Source: Dictyobacter arantiisoli
Lineage (GTDB): Bacteria > Chloroflexota > Ktedonobacteria > Ktedonobacterales > Ktedonobacteraceae
Reading direction: 5' to 3'
NCBI RefSeq assembly: GCF_008326305.1
Contig: NZ_BIXY01000086.1
Span: 1 to 32,560 of the forward strand
DNA: 32,560 bases
The translations under genes and the position numbers were made by a program. Below the pieces are notes generated by a model. The model saw nothing but the letters and a program-made list of their open reading frames with translations. It was not told the origin of the DNA and made no database searches. The stretch's first letter is position 1. Each line of letters starts with the position of its first letter. Below, in pieces: positions 16,003 to 23,451 of this stretch.

Positions 16003-16179
16003 TTACGGTATCCTGAATATACGTTTCACCTCGTTTAACTCTACTAGTTTTTTCCGTTGATCGAGCACATCACTTTGGGTCTGTATGACTTTTTGTCTGA
16101 CCAGGCGAGATAACTTGTCATATGAGATATGAAGCATCTCTGCGACCTCTTTCATTGGTAGCCACTGTTCCGATTCCAT
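16003..16179 (-). CDS. Small excisionase-like HTH protein
   Basis: The protein is 58 aa from the ATG at 16179, 6 nt after GGAGG; the longer frame to 16404 is not needed. The pattern LPMKEVAEMLHISYDKLSRLVRQ is a MerR/excisionase HTH. KKLVELNEVKRIF near its end parallels VRLVEINEIKKVF at the end of the GIY-YIG protein, so the two share a DNA-binding module. A repressor of one or both divergent units is plausible. Confidence 0.75.
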   Translation of the reverse strand: MESEQWLPMKEVAEMLHISYDKLSRLVRQKVIQTQSDVLDQRKKLVELNEVKRIFRIP

Positions 16180-16209
16180 TTGTTTCCTCCGTCGCTTTTG
16201 ATTGACATC

Positions 16210-16239
16210 ATTGTAACATGGTTGTCTACTGTAATGCAA
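16210..16239 (-). promoter_or_regulatory. Putative promoter of the 58-aa HTH gene
   Basis: TTGCAT, an 18-bp spacer and TACAAT on the minus strand end 31 bp before the start at 16179. Confidence 0.45.
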
Positions 16240-16263
16240 TAATGGCAGATAATCGCAGATGTA

Positions 16264-16293
16264 TTGACAAATACGCAAAATGGAATGTATACT
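16264..16293 (+). promoter_or_regulatory. Sigma-70-like promoter of the small-gene operon
   Basis: TTGACA (16264-16269), 18 bp, TATACT (16288-16293). It is divergent from the HTH gene and points into the run of small plus-strand genes. Confidence 0.65.
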
Positions 16294-16450
16294 CCTGACT
16301 AGTGAGTGCGACATTCGAATATAAACGCAGTTATTCATAGTAAGTCGCGGAGAATAACAAATTAGAAGGAGATGTTTATCGAGTAGATCGAGAGACGGCG
16401 ACAAAGCGGCGTATGCCTCTAGCGGATGCTAAGAGTGTCGAAGCAATACG

Positions 16451-16550
16451 GCGTTACAGCATGTGGCGAATGCAACAGGCGTGGGTGCAGCACCAGGAGT
16501 GCAAGGCCCGAAAGACGGTTCGATCCCGATCTCGCTGCAACGATTTTTTT
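16451..16550 (+). ncRNA. Possible small structured RNA
   Basis: CGTTACAGC (16453) can pair with GCTGCAACG (16534-16542), closing a domain that contains GGTGCAGCACC and GGTTCGATCC, and is followed by a run of seven T. It lies between the operon promoter and its first good gene. The GGTTCGATCC resembles a tRNA T-arm, but a full cloverleaf does not form. Confidence 0.25.
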
Positions 16551-16608
16551 GAGGATGACCAGGCCAGTATTGCACGGCCCAGACATGTGCAAGGTACGTG
16601 GAGCTGCA

Positions 16609-16755
16609 ATGTATACAGTACAAATTCTGAGTGCGCAGGGAGAAAGCAAAGAGATCACCCTCCCAGCAGCCAATGGTATGGCGGCGATTATCGATGCATT
16701 GACCCTGTTAGACTTTGAGTCCCTGGAGAGCGTCCTTGGGATTGCTATCTTGTAA
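16609..16755 (+). CDS. Small protein of unknown function (48 aa)
   Basis: ATG at 16609 with GGAG 5 nt upstream. The peptide (MYTVQILSAQGESKEITLP ... ALTLLDFESLESVLGIAIL) is amphipathic and well formed. The frame is open upstream to 16426, but without a ribosome site. A stem-loop GGTAGAGG/CCTCTACC follows at 16766-16787. Confidence 0.5.
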   Translation: MYTVQILSAQGESKEITLPAANGMAAIIDALTLLDFESLESVLGIAIL

Positions 16756-16845
16756 CGCGAAACGGTAGAGGCGCTAACCTCTACCGCCAACCGGACACCC
16801 TAGTGTTTTGCAGGCAATTGGGTGTCACAAGGAGAAGTATACCAT

Positions 16846-17070
16846 ATGAAGTGGTTACAACCTCTGTCCCTTCCTGATCCCACGCCGGTCCCTCCTACAT
16901 TTGATGAGAAACATACCCCGGAGCACCCTTACTGCGACGATCTCTCTTGTTGGTGTCACACCAATCTGCCCTATCACGACACCGTTCAACATCCTGACCG
17001 GCGGCAATCGGCACAAGATGCTGAGCGTGCCTACCGCTTTTTCGGCATTGGCCGTCGCGGAGGCCGATAA
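16846..17070 (+). CDS. Small Cys/His protein (74 aa)
   Basis: ATG at 16846 behind AAGGAGAAGTATACC. The protein is Pro-rich with YCDDLSCWCH in the middle, a possible zinc site. Its stop overlaps the next start (TAATG), which begins a chain of coupled genes. Confidence 0.65.
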   Translation: MKWLQPLSLPDPTPVPPTFDEKHTPEHPYCDDLSCWCHTNLPYHDTVQHPDRRQSAQDAERAYRFFGIGRRGGR

Positions 17071-17240
17071 TGCCACGCTGTCAGGTCTGTGACCGAAACG
17101 TCCCCAAGCGTGCAACGGTGCAGGTTGCTGGTGTTTTATTGTCCGTTTGTTGGCAGTGCCGCCAACAAGTACGCAAAGATCATCAACCACAGTACGCATA
17201 TGCTCAATACGATCAATACGACAGGAGAGAGAACCGATGA
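17070..17240 (+). CDS. Zinc-ribbon micro-protein (56 aa)
   Basis: MPRCQVCDRNVPKR and VCWQCRQQV give two CxxC pairs about 22 residues apart, a compact zinc ribbon. The tail is Tyr/Gln-rich. It is coupled on both sides: TAATG before and ATGA after. Confidence 0.7.
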   Translation: MPRCQVCDRNVPKRATVQVAGVLLSVCWQCRQQVRKDHQPQYAYAQYDQYDRRENR

Positions 17241-17446
17241 AACAAGACAAGCAAGGGCAGCGGCCCTGGTTCGGAGAGAAGTGCGAACCATTCGGAGGTC
17301 GCTGTTATCACTGCAATGACTATGACCCCAATGCCCAGCCATTCAGCAGTAGCGGCACGGGTGAGATGACGCGCTATCTTTGCCAGTCGTGCAACAACCT
17401 TCGACTTCGCCAGCTCCAGCGCCGCCGCCAACGCGGAGGTGTTTGA
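17237..17446 (+). CDS. Zinc-ribbon micro-protein (69 aa)
   Basis: GRCYHCNDY and YLCQSCNNLRLRQL form a CxxC...CxxC ribbon with a basic C-terminal helix (RRRQRGG), suggesting nucleic-acid binding. ATGA overlap with the gene before; TGATG with the next. Confidence 0.72.
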   Translation: MKQDKQGQRPWFGEKCEPFGGRCYHCNDYDPNAQPFSSSGTGEMTRYLCQSCNNLRLRQLQRRRQRGGV

Positions 17447-17649
17447 TGCTCCATGAACATGCATCCTCTGAGGAGATCAAAGAGACTCGCTTCGTTGCTG
17501 TCGACTCTATTGCGAGTATCGTTTCGGACCTCCTCGCGGCTGGATATAGCGCTTATATGGTCGCAGGTGGGTTCCGCACGACAATGCCAGATGATGAATT
17601 GCGCGCATTTCTGGCGCAGCGCGGTTTTGTGCGTGATGAGCCGGCGTAA
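17446..17649 (+). CDS. Small protein of unknown function (67 aa)
   Basis: Coupled to the preceding gene (TGATG). Mixed alpha/beta appearance (ETRFVAVDSIASIVSDLLAAG, in part, then AYMVAGGFRTTMPDDELRAF). The 15-bp sequence ATGCCAGATGATGAA recurs at the start of the next gene, so a partial duplication is possible. Confidence 0.65.
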   Translation: MLHEHASSEEIKETRFVAVDSIASIVSDLLAAGYSAYMVAGGFRTTMPDDELRAFLAQRGFVRDEPA

Positions 17650-17708
17650 CGTGTTTGTTTGGATGCCGTCTGACACCCGTTGGACGGCTTGAAATTGGAG
17701 TGAAGTCT

Positions 17709-18005
17709 ATGCCAGATGATGAAGCAATGGTCATGCTCACAACTGATGTGGTTAATGAACGAGCAATGAACTTGGTGAACGCGCCAATCTCTGGCGCTCC
17801 CCGCACCGTGTTGGAGACGGCGCGCGAGATCAACCAGGCCATCGAGCGGAACTTGAACGGCCACAATTATGGCGTCTATGCTACTGGCATGACGACAGGC
17901 CCGACGATCTTTCGCATTTATCAAGCCCGGACGCAGCAGGGAAGACTGCAAGTGCGATCACGACATGGATGGATCATTGCATCGCTTGTGTATAGCGAGG
18001 GATGA
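17709..18005 (+). CDS. Small protein of unknown function (98 aa)
   Basis: ATG at 17709 with GGAG 8 nt upstream; the longer frame from 17655 lacks a site. Helical first half (VLETARE, INQAIERNL) and strand-rich second half ending SRHGWIIASLVYSEG. No family recognised. Confidence 0.65.
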   Translation: MPDDEAMVMLTTDVVNERAMNLVNAPISGAPRTVLETAREINQAIERNLNGHNYGVYATGMTTGPTIFRIYQARTQQGRLQVRSRHGWIIASLVYSEG

Positions 18006-18080
18006 GGTCAGCGGCCAGCGTGGATGATTGAAACGTTGGTGCTTCAACTTAGTATCTTTAGCCGAAAGGATTGAACACTT

Positions 18081-18248
18081 ATGACCAAGAGCCTACGCCA
18101 AAAAGTCTACCTGTTCATTGTCGTCCTGTTTGCAGGCATGGCAATCTACAGCTTCATGCATCCAGGCTTCCCCGGTTTCGTTCTGGGTCTTGCCTATACC
18201 GTCGGTGATCTCTTTTTCATCGGCCTGTTTGTAGGAGGCAGCCGATGA
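18081..18248 (+). CDS. Two-helix membrane micro-protein (55 aa)
   Basis: ATG at 18081 after AAAGGA. Two hydrophobic helices (VYLFIVVLFAGMAIYSFM and FVLGLAYTVGDLFFIGLFVGG, in parts) joined by a Pro/Gly turn; basic N-terminus. Overlaps the next start (ATGA). Small phage and plasmid membrane proteins of this sort can be holin- or sensor-like, but nothing here decides. Confidence 0.65.
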   Translation: MTKSLRQKVYLFIVVLFAGMAIYSFMHPGFPGFVLGLAYTVGDLFFIGLFVGGSR

Positions 18249-18418
18249 TCTGTCCTGATTGTGGTCAGAAGCGCGATGAGCATGGCTGGTGCTACTGCGA
18301 TAAACTGCCGCCTGTCAGTCTCGTGGTTGATCTGTGTCCGGATTGCGGGTGCATCATGGATGAGCTTGGCGGTTGCGAAGTGTGCGAAGAATACGAGTCC
18401 ATGGGAGGGGCAGCATGA
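18245..18418 (+). CDS. Double zinc-ribbon micro-protein (57 aa)
   Basis: CPDC, CYC, CPDCGC and CEVC give four Cys clusters in 57 residues, enough for two zinc knuckles. Acidic overall, so a protein-protein rather than DNA contact is possible. ATGA overlaps at both ends. Confidence 0.7.
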   Translation: MICPDCGQKRDEHGWCYCDKLPPVSLVVDLCPDCGCIMDELGGCEVCEEYESMGGAA

Positions 18419-18567
18419 GTGGATGTGGCTATAGTGATTGCTTGATCTACGGCCGCGTGACGGCAGCATTAATACTCTATGGCGAGGATGGTGTGTGTAT
18501 CGGCCTCAACGGCAAATGGGTTAAGGCTACTTGGAACAGCGAATTACAGATGTGGGAGGTTGCATGA
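18415..18567 (+). CDS. Small protein of unknown function (50 aa)
   Basis: Short strand-rich sequence (VTAALILYGEDGVCIGLNGKW, in part; KATWNSELQMWEVA). ATGA overlaps with both neighbours make expression likely. Confidence 0.6.
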   Translation: MSGCGYSDCLIYGRVTAALILYGEDGVCIGLNGKWVKATWNSELQMWEVA

Positions 18568-18719
18568 AAAAAGCATTTCTTATCCTACGGCACATGCGAG
18601 GTGTGTATCGTTGCTCATTCCCCGATTGTGGCAAACGCATAAAACAACCAGGGATGTGCCAGCGACATTTGGAAATGGGTGACCGGTTCGAACGAGAGTT
18701 TGAACAGGAGGGGAGATAG
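18564..18719 (+). CDS. Zinc-finger micro-protein (51 aa)
   Basis: YRCSFPDCGKRIKQPGMCQRH has a CxxxxC...CxxH spacing, like a compact zinc finger, followed by an acidic/Arg tail. Coupled upstream (ATGA) and directly abutting the next ATG. Confidence 0.68.
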   Translation: MKKAFLILRHMRGVYRCSFPDCGKRIKQPGMCQRHLEMGDRFEREFEQEGR

Positions 18720-18947
18720 ATGACTGATTATACCATTTACGCCAGTAAGCGTTCGGAAGTCTCCAAGTCCAGCCGCAATATGGAGCACTTTGTGGTCGAA
18801 GAAGATCCAGATGGGTCGATAGCAGCAGCAGCGAAAAAAGAGTTGCAGGAGCTGGGCTATCGCGTCCATGGCGTGATCCCTCGGCAGGTGGTTGAAGAAG
18901 AGGAAGACGAAACGGCCGCACCGCCTAGTACACGGAACGGCCGCTAA
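18720..18947 (+). CDS. Small acidic-tailed protein (75 aa)
   Basis: A mixed N-terminal part (YTIYASKRSEVSKSSRN) precedes a helix (AAAAKKELQELGYRVHGVIP) and a run of Glu/Asp. GGAGGGGAGAT lies before the start. Confidence 0.65.
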   Translation: MTDYTIYASKRSEVSKSSRNMEHFVVEEDPDGSIAAAAKKELQELGYRVHGVIPRQVVEEEEDETAAPPSTRNGR

Positions 18948-19021
18948 GAGAGTTATCGGCTCTGGTGAGCCAATGCATTCCAACAAGAGCATTGTATCTC
19001 ACCTGAGTCGAGAAGGAAAGT

Positions 19022-19366
19022 TTGAAAAAGATGATCATTCAATACGATGCCAAAGAGTGCGAAGGCATCACCCAGGGGGACTATACCACGTATCCTGCGT
19101 CTCTCCTCCAGAAAGTCTTGGCCTTTGAACAAATGGGTTTGGAGACCTATACCAAAGCGCTTGCCTGGATAAAAGACCCGAAAGGGGATTGTGATGAGCA
19201 TGTGCTGGAGGTACGAGCGGATTGGGGGATAGGTTGGTACGAGCATCGTGTCGCGGAAGCACAAAAGGAAGTCAACAAACTCACGCTGGAACTGCTGACC
19301 AGACAGCGTGATCAACTCAACGAAAGCATCGCAGCCCTTACCGTCATCCTGAATTCGTCGAAATAA
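19022..19366 (+). CDS. Coiled-coil protein of unknown function (114 aa)
   Basis: Starts at a TTG (19022) or the ATG at 19031; AAGGA is closer to the TTG. The C-terminal half (RVAEAQKEVNKLTLELLTRQ) is a strong coiled coil. No family recognised. A tandem GCCTGGTCGTC repeat (about 19399-19432) follows in the intergenic gap. Confidence 0.68.
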   Translation: MKKMIIQYDAKECEGITQGDYTTYPASLLQKVLAFEQMGLETYTKALAWIKDPKGDCDEHVLEVRADWGIGWYEHRVAEAQKEVNKLTLELLTRQRDQLNESIAALTVILNSSK

Positions 19367-19398
19367 GCTGGCTATTGCTCGCCGGCTCATTTGTACGG

Positions 19399-19432
19399 TG
19401 CCTGGTCGTCGCCTGGTCGTCGCCTGGTCAGG
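19399..19432. repeat. Short tandem repeat GCCTGGTC(GTC)
   Basis: Three near-identical 12-bp units (GCCTGGTCGTC) directly before the ribosome site of the next gene, ending in the palindromic CAGGCACCTGG. Confidence 0.6.
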
Positions 19433-19448
19433 CACCTGGAGGTCACTC

Positions 19449-19619
19449 ATGTTGAGAAACCTACTCAAACCCAAGAAATGCAGGCAGTGCAACCGTTCGA
19501 TCCGTGGAGCCTGCACCGAGTGCGGGAAACTGGTCTGTCAGATCCATGCGGTCGTGCTCAAAGATGGTGTGTATTGTGTCAGTTGTAGTCGAGTAAAAGT
19601 ATGGGGGTTTAAAAAATAA
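19449..19619 (+). CDS. Zinc-ribbon micro-protein (56 aa)
   Basis: ATG at 19449, 6 nt after GGAGG. CRQC, CTEC, C..H and CVSC elements (residues 11-46) resemble a treble-clef/RING-like or B-box-type zinc module in miniature. Its stop overlaps the start of the large membrane protein (TAATG), so the two are likely made together. Confidence 0.72.
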   Translation: MLRNLLKPKKCRQCNRSIRGACTECGKLVCQIHAVVLKDGVYCVSCSRVKVWGFKK

Positions 19620-21052
19620 TGACTCAGACAGCTCTTCCTCAGCAAGGACAACAAGTACCAGGACAGCCTACGCAACAGGCGCAGGCATCAGTGCAGCCTG
19701 GTCAAACTGGTCAAACTGCCCACCCACAAAAGAGCATCCCTCTCAAGCGAAAGGGAGCCGGGCTGAACCAACTGATTGCCAAGACCCACAAGTTGGGCGG
19801 CCAGCTCCTGGGACTCCAGATCACCAACGGCAACCTCATCGCTATCTTTTTTTCCGCCATGCAAATCACGGCAGGGATCGTGTCGTTCGCCTGGATCATG
19901 ATGGGAGCGTGGGCGCTGGTGCTGACCCTCGTGTGTGCCCCGTTAGCGGTCCTCATTGAACGCCTCTCCCTGGGTGGGCTAATGGTCTACCGGACGGCGG
20001 GCAAGGGCAAGATGGAATTGGAGGACAGTTATCACATCAAGCACATCAAGAAGGAGGCGACCGAGCGAGAAAAATATGAGTATCGCCGGAAGCTCAAACG
20101 ACTACGCAGTGATCGCTGGACATCGGGGTGGTTGATTTTACTTGGTGTGGCGATATCTGGATACGTTGGTGATCAATTCTGGCAGAAGCTTTTTGCTCCC
20201 ATCGGGCCGGTGAATTCGACCATCCTCTCCATTCTCATTGCGGGTTCGGTTTCGCTGACCTTTGTGTTTTCGGAGCTCTACGCGGAGCCGAGCAACAAAG
20301 GGATTCGAGAGGCGATGATGGACAACCAGATCAGTAAGGCGGTCCTAGCAAATTCTAAAACAGATTTGCAAATAGAGCTCTCGATGGAGGCGTTTGGCAA
20401 TCTCCGCAGTGATCCGGCTAAACGGTTGGCGGTCGTCAACAAGATCGAGGAAGGGATGACTACGCGGCTCCTCGATTTTGCAGAGCGTGCGGAATATTTG
20501 CTTATGGGTGAGGATGAGCAGAAGACGAGTCCGAAAGTACAGATCCAGGAGGTAACGCAAGGGTTGCAGCTTCCGGCAATCGCACAGTCACGAGTGGAAT
20601 TTGAGCAATGCAAGGAGGAACTTGCGGAAACCTTGCGGACGCGACCGCGCATGAGCAGGCAGAAGTTGGCGGATCATTTTGGGGTACCCAAGAGCACGAT
20701 GCAGGATTGGGTCACGAAGCTGCGCAAAGAGGCTCAGCAGCAGGAGGAAGCAGCGGTTGAAAAAGTTCAAGCGGAAGAGGTTCCGGTCGAGGACGAGCAG
20801 GATGTGTTGCTGGACACTGAGGCTCCAGTCGAAGGCGATCAGGATCAGATTATGGAAGGAGAGGTTGAAGAGATAGCAGAGTCCTATCCGGACTATGCGG
20901 ATTGTAAAGCGGAATTGGCAGAGTTGTTGCGAGATCGTCCGCGCATGAGTCGCCAGAAGTTAGCGGATCAATTTGGAGTGCCGAAGAGCACGATGTTGGA
21001 TTGGATAGAGGCCATTCGCAAAGAGGCCAAGGCCGAGGAAGCTGGTGCATGA
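19619..21052 (+). CDS. Four-helix membrane protein with two C-terminal HTH repeats
   Basis: The protein is 477 aa. A Gln/Pro-rich N-terminus (1-40) precedes two membrane helices (about 72-113), a basic cytoplasmic loop (about 125-168, rich in Lys/Arg), and two more helices (about 169-187 and 199-220). The C-terminal half holds two copies of the same HTH unit (RPRMSRQKLADHFGVPKSTM near 342-361 and RPRMSRQKLADQFGVPKSTM near 440-459) separated by an acidic linker. A membrane-bound protein with duplicated DNA-binding units could tether plasmid DNA to the membrane or sense at the surface. No known family recognised. Confidence 0.78.
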   Translation: MTQTALPQQGQQVPGQPTQQAQASVQPGQTGQTAHPQKSIPLKRKGAGLNQLIAKTHKLGGQLLGLQITNGNLIAIFFSAMQITAGIVSFAWIMMGAWALVLTLVCAPLAVLIERLSLGGLMVYRTAGKGKMELEDSYHIKHIKKEATEREKYEYRRKLKRLRSDRWTSGWLILLGVAISGYVGDQFWQKLFAPIGPVNSTILSILIAGSVSLTFVFSELYAEPSNKGIREAMMDNQISKAVLANSKTDLQIELSMEAFGNLRSDPAKRLAVVNKIEEGMTTRLLDFAERAEYLLMGEDEQKTSPKVQIQEVTQGLQLPAIAQSRVEFEQCKEELAETLRTRPRMSRQKLADHFGVPKSTMQDWVTKLRKEAQQQEEAAVEKVQAEEVPVEDEQDVLLDTEAPVEGDQDQIMEGEVEEIAESYPDYADCKAELAELLRDRPRMSRQKLADQFGVPKSTMLDWIEAIRKEAKAEEAGA

Positions 21053-21218
21053 GCGTCCGGATCGTCCGGAAATCGTGCGAAAAATGAGTTGAGCAGCGTG
21101 CGGATTTCGTCCGGCTTTTATCCGGGCGAACAGGCGGAGAGTCCGGCGATTGACCGGATCGTAGTAGCGGAAGAAAGCGTCTGGTCCTGATCGGACGCTT
21201 TTGAAAGGATCGAATTGT
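21053..21218. promoter_or_regulatory. Intergenic cluster of TCCGG motifs
   Basis: At least six TCCGG/CCGGA occurrences fall in about 110 bp (near 21057, 21067, 21109, 21120, 21140, 21153). A stem-loop AGCGTC...GACGCT (21173-21201) follows. It may be an operator for the winged-helix protein encoded next, or a relic of local codon usage. Confidence 0.35.
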
Positions 21219-21671
21219 ATGACCATCCCTCGTAGCATTCATTCAGAAGTTGAGCCTCAGCGATTTACTAATTATAAGCTCGGCCTGGTCGATGGCACTT
21301 TGACGTTTGACCGAGAGTCGAAAACCATCACGCTTCTGGCGAGCGAGCCGCAGCAGGAGCCGGCCATCATTGAGCAGCAACGTTTCACCGATCAAGAGTT
21401 CTTGATCATGGAAACAATATTTGATCAGTATCCGGATTATTGTCCACTGGCAGAGCTTCTGTCCGCACAGTCGGACCGATCACTCGCTCAGTGCCGCACA
21501 GAGGTGATGCGGGCCTTGGACGAAGGAGGAATTGACGATATTATCCGGCCCGTCCGGAATCTCTTGCACCGGGCAAGAATTAAATTGCGCCGCTTTGGCC
21601 TGGATGTGCGGTCCATCCAGGAGACGGGATATCTGTTGGTTTCGGATCGCAGCGGCTTTAAACGACGATGA
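21219..21671 (+). CDS. PhoB/OmpR-type winged-helix DNA-binding protein without receiver
   Basis: The protein is 150 aa from the ATG at 21219, 9 nt after AAGGA. The C-terminal ~100 residues fit the Trans_reg_C fold: FTDQEFLIMETIFDQYPDYC, a recognition-helix region RALDEGG...VRNLLHRARIKLRRFG, and the final hairpin SIQETGYLLVSD. There is no receiver domain; the N-terminal 60 residues are short and strand-rich. A transcription regulator of the element's own genes is likely. Confidence 0.75.
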   Translation: MTIPRSIHSEVEPQRFTNYKLGLVDGTLTFDRESKTITLLASEPQQEPAIIEQQRFTDQEFLIMETIFDQYPDYCPLAELLSAQSDRSLAQCRTEVMRALDEGGIDDIIRPVRNLLHRARIKLRRFGLDVRSIQETGYLLVSDRSGFKRR

Positions 21672-21693
21672 TATTCAGGAGAAAAAGTTCACT

Positions 21694-22044
21694 ATGAGTC
21701 TATTCCGTAGCCAAAAACCAGCACAGCCTGTCCGGCATCAAGTGACTCGGTTCGATAACATACAGTCTTGCGAGTATGTCACGACCTATGGGTATAAATG
21801 CCCAACAACGGCCGGGTATCAGTGTCATCGGTGCCAAATCTTACTGTGCAAAGATCACGGTTCTGTGAACAGTGATGAAAATGCGCGAGGACGGTTAGAG
21901 CACCGTTATTGTGCGGATTGTCTCTACGATATTCAACACAATGGTGCCACACAATTCATCGATGTCCAGGCGATCCTGGCAGACGATCCGTACAATGTGC
22001 AGTTTCCGCCAGTGGATAGGCGGTCTGGACCCACGAAGTGGTAG
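21694..22044 (+). CDS. Zinc-finger protein (116 aa)
   Basis: ATG at 21694 with AGGAG 12 nt upstream. CEYVTTYGYKCP, CHRCQILLCKDH and YCADC supply a C...C, CxxC, CxxxH, CxxC series typical of a treble-clef/B-box/LIM-like module (about residues 26-76). The remainder is unstructured. Confidence 0.72.
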   Translation: MSLFRSQKPAQPVRHQVTRFDNIQSCEYVTTYGYKCPTTAGYQCHRCQILLCKDHGSVNSDENARGRLEHRYCADCLYDIQHNGATQFIDVQAILADDPYNVQFPPVDRRSGPTKW

Positions 22045-22071
22045 TTGGAGAGAACAAGGAGGTCATATCTA

Positions 22072-22269
22072 ATGAGAAAATGCATCCATTGTGACGAGGA
22101 TGTCCATAAAGATTTGCTCTGTAGAACCTGCTGGCACCTCACGCATGCTATCGCAGCCCGACGGGAATACCTGCAACTTCCTGATGAGGAGGCGCCAGAT
22201 AAAGTAGGGGCAGCCCAACGACTAGCTTGGAATTTGGAAATCCATGAGGAACGACGGAAGAGGAGTTGA
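22072..22269 (+). CDS. Zinc-ribbon micro-protein (65 aa)
   Basis: AAGGAGG lies 9 nt before the ATG at 22072. CIHC and LCRTC (residues 4-20) form a CxxC pair set; the rest is a charged helix ending in EERRKRS. Confidence 0.7.
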   Translation: MRKCIHCDEDVHKDLLCRTCWHLTHAIAARREYLQLPDEEAPDKVGAAQRLAWNLEIHEERRKRS

Positions 22270-22382
22270 ATGAGAAGTGGCTGGCCCGTGCGGTCACACC
22301 GGTCAGCCCGAAGGTCAACGCAAATGTCGGCAAACCTTATGAGAAATCATATCACGAATCAATCTCAAGGAGGAGTCAAATT

Positions 22383-22769
22383 ATGCATTTCGGACGAACG
22401 CCAGAGCAACGACAGTCCAACCGTCTCAATCCAGCAACGAGTTTGGGGTATGCCGGTGGACAACCTCGACCATCACAACAAGATCATCAGAGCGACCGCA
22501 GTAGTGCCCCATCTGTCCAGCGTGAGCGTCCCGCTCTTTGGTCTCTATCTTGCACAGCGTTTTCCCATGATAGTGAGATGCACCACTATCATCATTTTGC
22601 AGCCTGCTGTGTCACGGTCGGAGAGGCAGAGGCAGTGGAGGCGGGCATGGAGGCGGCATTGAATGCATTCCCGCCGGAGGATGGATTTTATGATCATGGC
22701 GTGAACGCGAGTAGGGTCTCAGCGCAGCATTTCCGATTAATCTTGCAGGAGTTGGGGTTCGCACGATGA
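22383..22769 (+). CDS. Protein of unknown function (128 aa)
   Basis: ATG at 22383 with AAGGAGG 9 nt upstream; earlier starts (22266, 22270) lack such a site. Disordered Gln/Ser/Arg-rich first half. The second half (HHYHHFAACCVTVGEAEAVE, AHFRLILQELGF-like end) looks folded. The stop overlaps the next ATG. Confidence 0.65.
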   Translation: MHFGRTPEQRQSNRLNPATSLGYAGGQPRPSQQDHQSDRSSAPSVQRERPALWSLSCTAFSHDSEMHHYHHFAACCVTVGEAEAVEAGMEAALNAFPPEDGFYDHGVNASRVSAQHFRLILQELGFAR

Positions 22770-22957
22770 TCTGTGAGCCGTCGAATGTGCTTCAAATTTT
22801 ATCCTTTCTTGCAGTTGGGATGCTGATGGCCGGGGCGATCTTGTCTCGGCCAGGGCAGAGACAAAATTGTTGTATTCCGTCGTGCGGACAGTGTGCGTAC
22901 GTGTTTGATCAAAATCGGCGTATTTGGCTCTGCCAGCGCCATGAGGAGAACGTATAA
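22766..22957 (+). CDS. Membrane/zinc micro-protein (63 aa)
   Basis: A hydrophobic helix (ILSFLAVGMLMAGAIL) is followed by CCIPSCGQC and CQRH, a likely zinc-binding C-terminus. ATGA overlap before; it abuts the next gene. Confidence 0.65.
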   Translation: MICEPSNVLQILSFLAVGMLMAGAILSRPGQRQNCCIPSCGQCAYVFDQNRRIWLCQRHEENV

Positions 22958-23359
22958 ATGAGCTTGTTTGTGAAAAAGGTTGTGTGCCGTGATTGCGGAA
23001 ATGAGGTGCGCCAGCATGATGCGTACCTTGTGGATGATGGATATCAGTGCAAGTCGTGTTATTTGGCTGAACCGCTTACGGAGATGGCAAAAATTCGTGA
23101 GACATTGAGGGCGTTTGATGAGCACGAGGCCAAAGCAAAGCGTGGAGTGGCAATGAAGACAAAACTCGAGCAGTTGGATGCGGTCACGATAGATGCTTTT
23201 CTTGCCTGGACCGTTGAGGCAATCAATTATCAGCCGATGAGCCGTGAGGCCAAGGACGTTGTCGATGCCTTGATCGTACACAGCCAGCAGCTCTGGCAAC
23301 AAGAGGCAAAGCGAAAGCAAGAGGTCAAGAATTTTTGGACGCAGGAGCAGCCACAGTAG
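22958..23359 (+). CDS. Zinc-ribbon plus helical protein (133 aa)
   Basis: CRDCGNEV and CKSC (residues 10-36) form a zinc ribbon; a long helical region rich in Glu/Lys follows (LTEMAKIRETLRAFDEHEAK, in part). No further identification. Confidence 0.72.
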   Translation: MSLFVKKVVCRDCGNEVRQHDAYLVDDGYQCKSCYLAEPLTEMAKIRETLRAFDEHEAKAKRGVAMKTKLEQLDAVTIDAFLAWTVEAINYQPMSREAKDVVDALIVHSQQLWQQEAKRKQEVKNFWTQEQPQ

Positions 23360-23388
23360 TGTTTGCAGGTGTTCAAGGATTATGAGTC

Positions 23389-23432
23389 GCAATCGTAACG
23401 CCTGGTGGTGGCCGATCTGGTGTTACGATTGC
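23389..23432 (+). repeat. 44-bp inverted repeat, left copy (hairpin)
   Basis: Exact reverse complement of 24021-24064. Each copy is also a hairpin: GCAATCGTAAC and GTTACGATTGC arms with a GGTGGTGGCCGATC-type loop. It lies 30 bp after the upstream stop. Confidence 0.92.
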
Positions 23433-23451
23433 TTATCTGGAAGGGGATAAG

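Noticed and set aside
16451-16545. tRNA-like sequence (GGTTCGATCC and a pairing end, then T-run)
   Set aside because: The T-arm and acceptor ends cannot be joined in canonical spacing, the D-arm lacks its usual form, and no anticodon stem folds. Kept only as a weak structured-RNA candidate.
22266-22383. Longer starts (167 aa from a TTG, or an overlapping 130-aa frame) for the gene ending at 22769
   Set aside because: Only the ATG at 22383 has a strong, well-spaced ribosome site (AAGGAGG).
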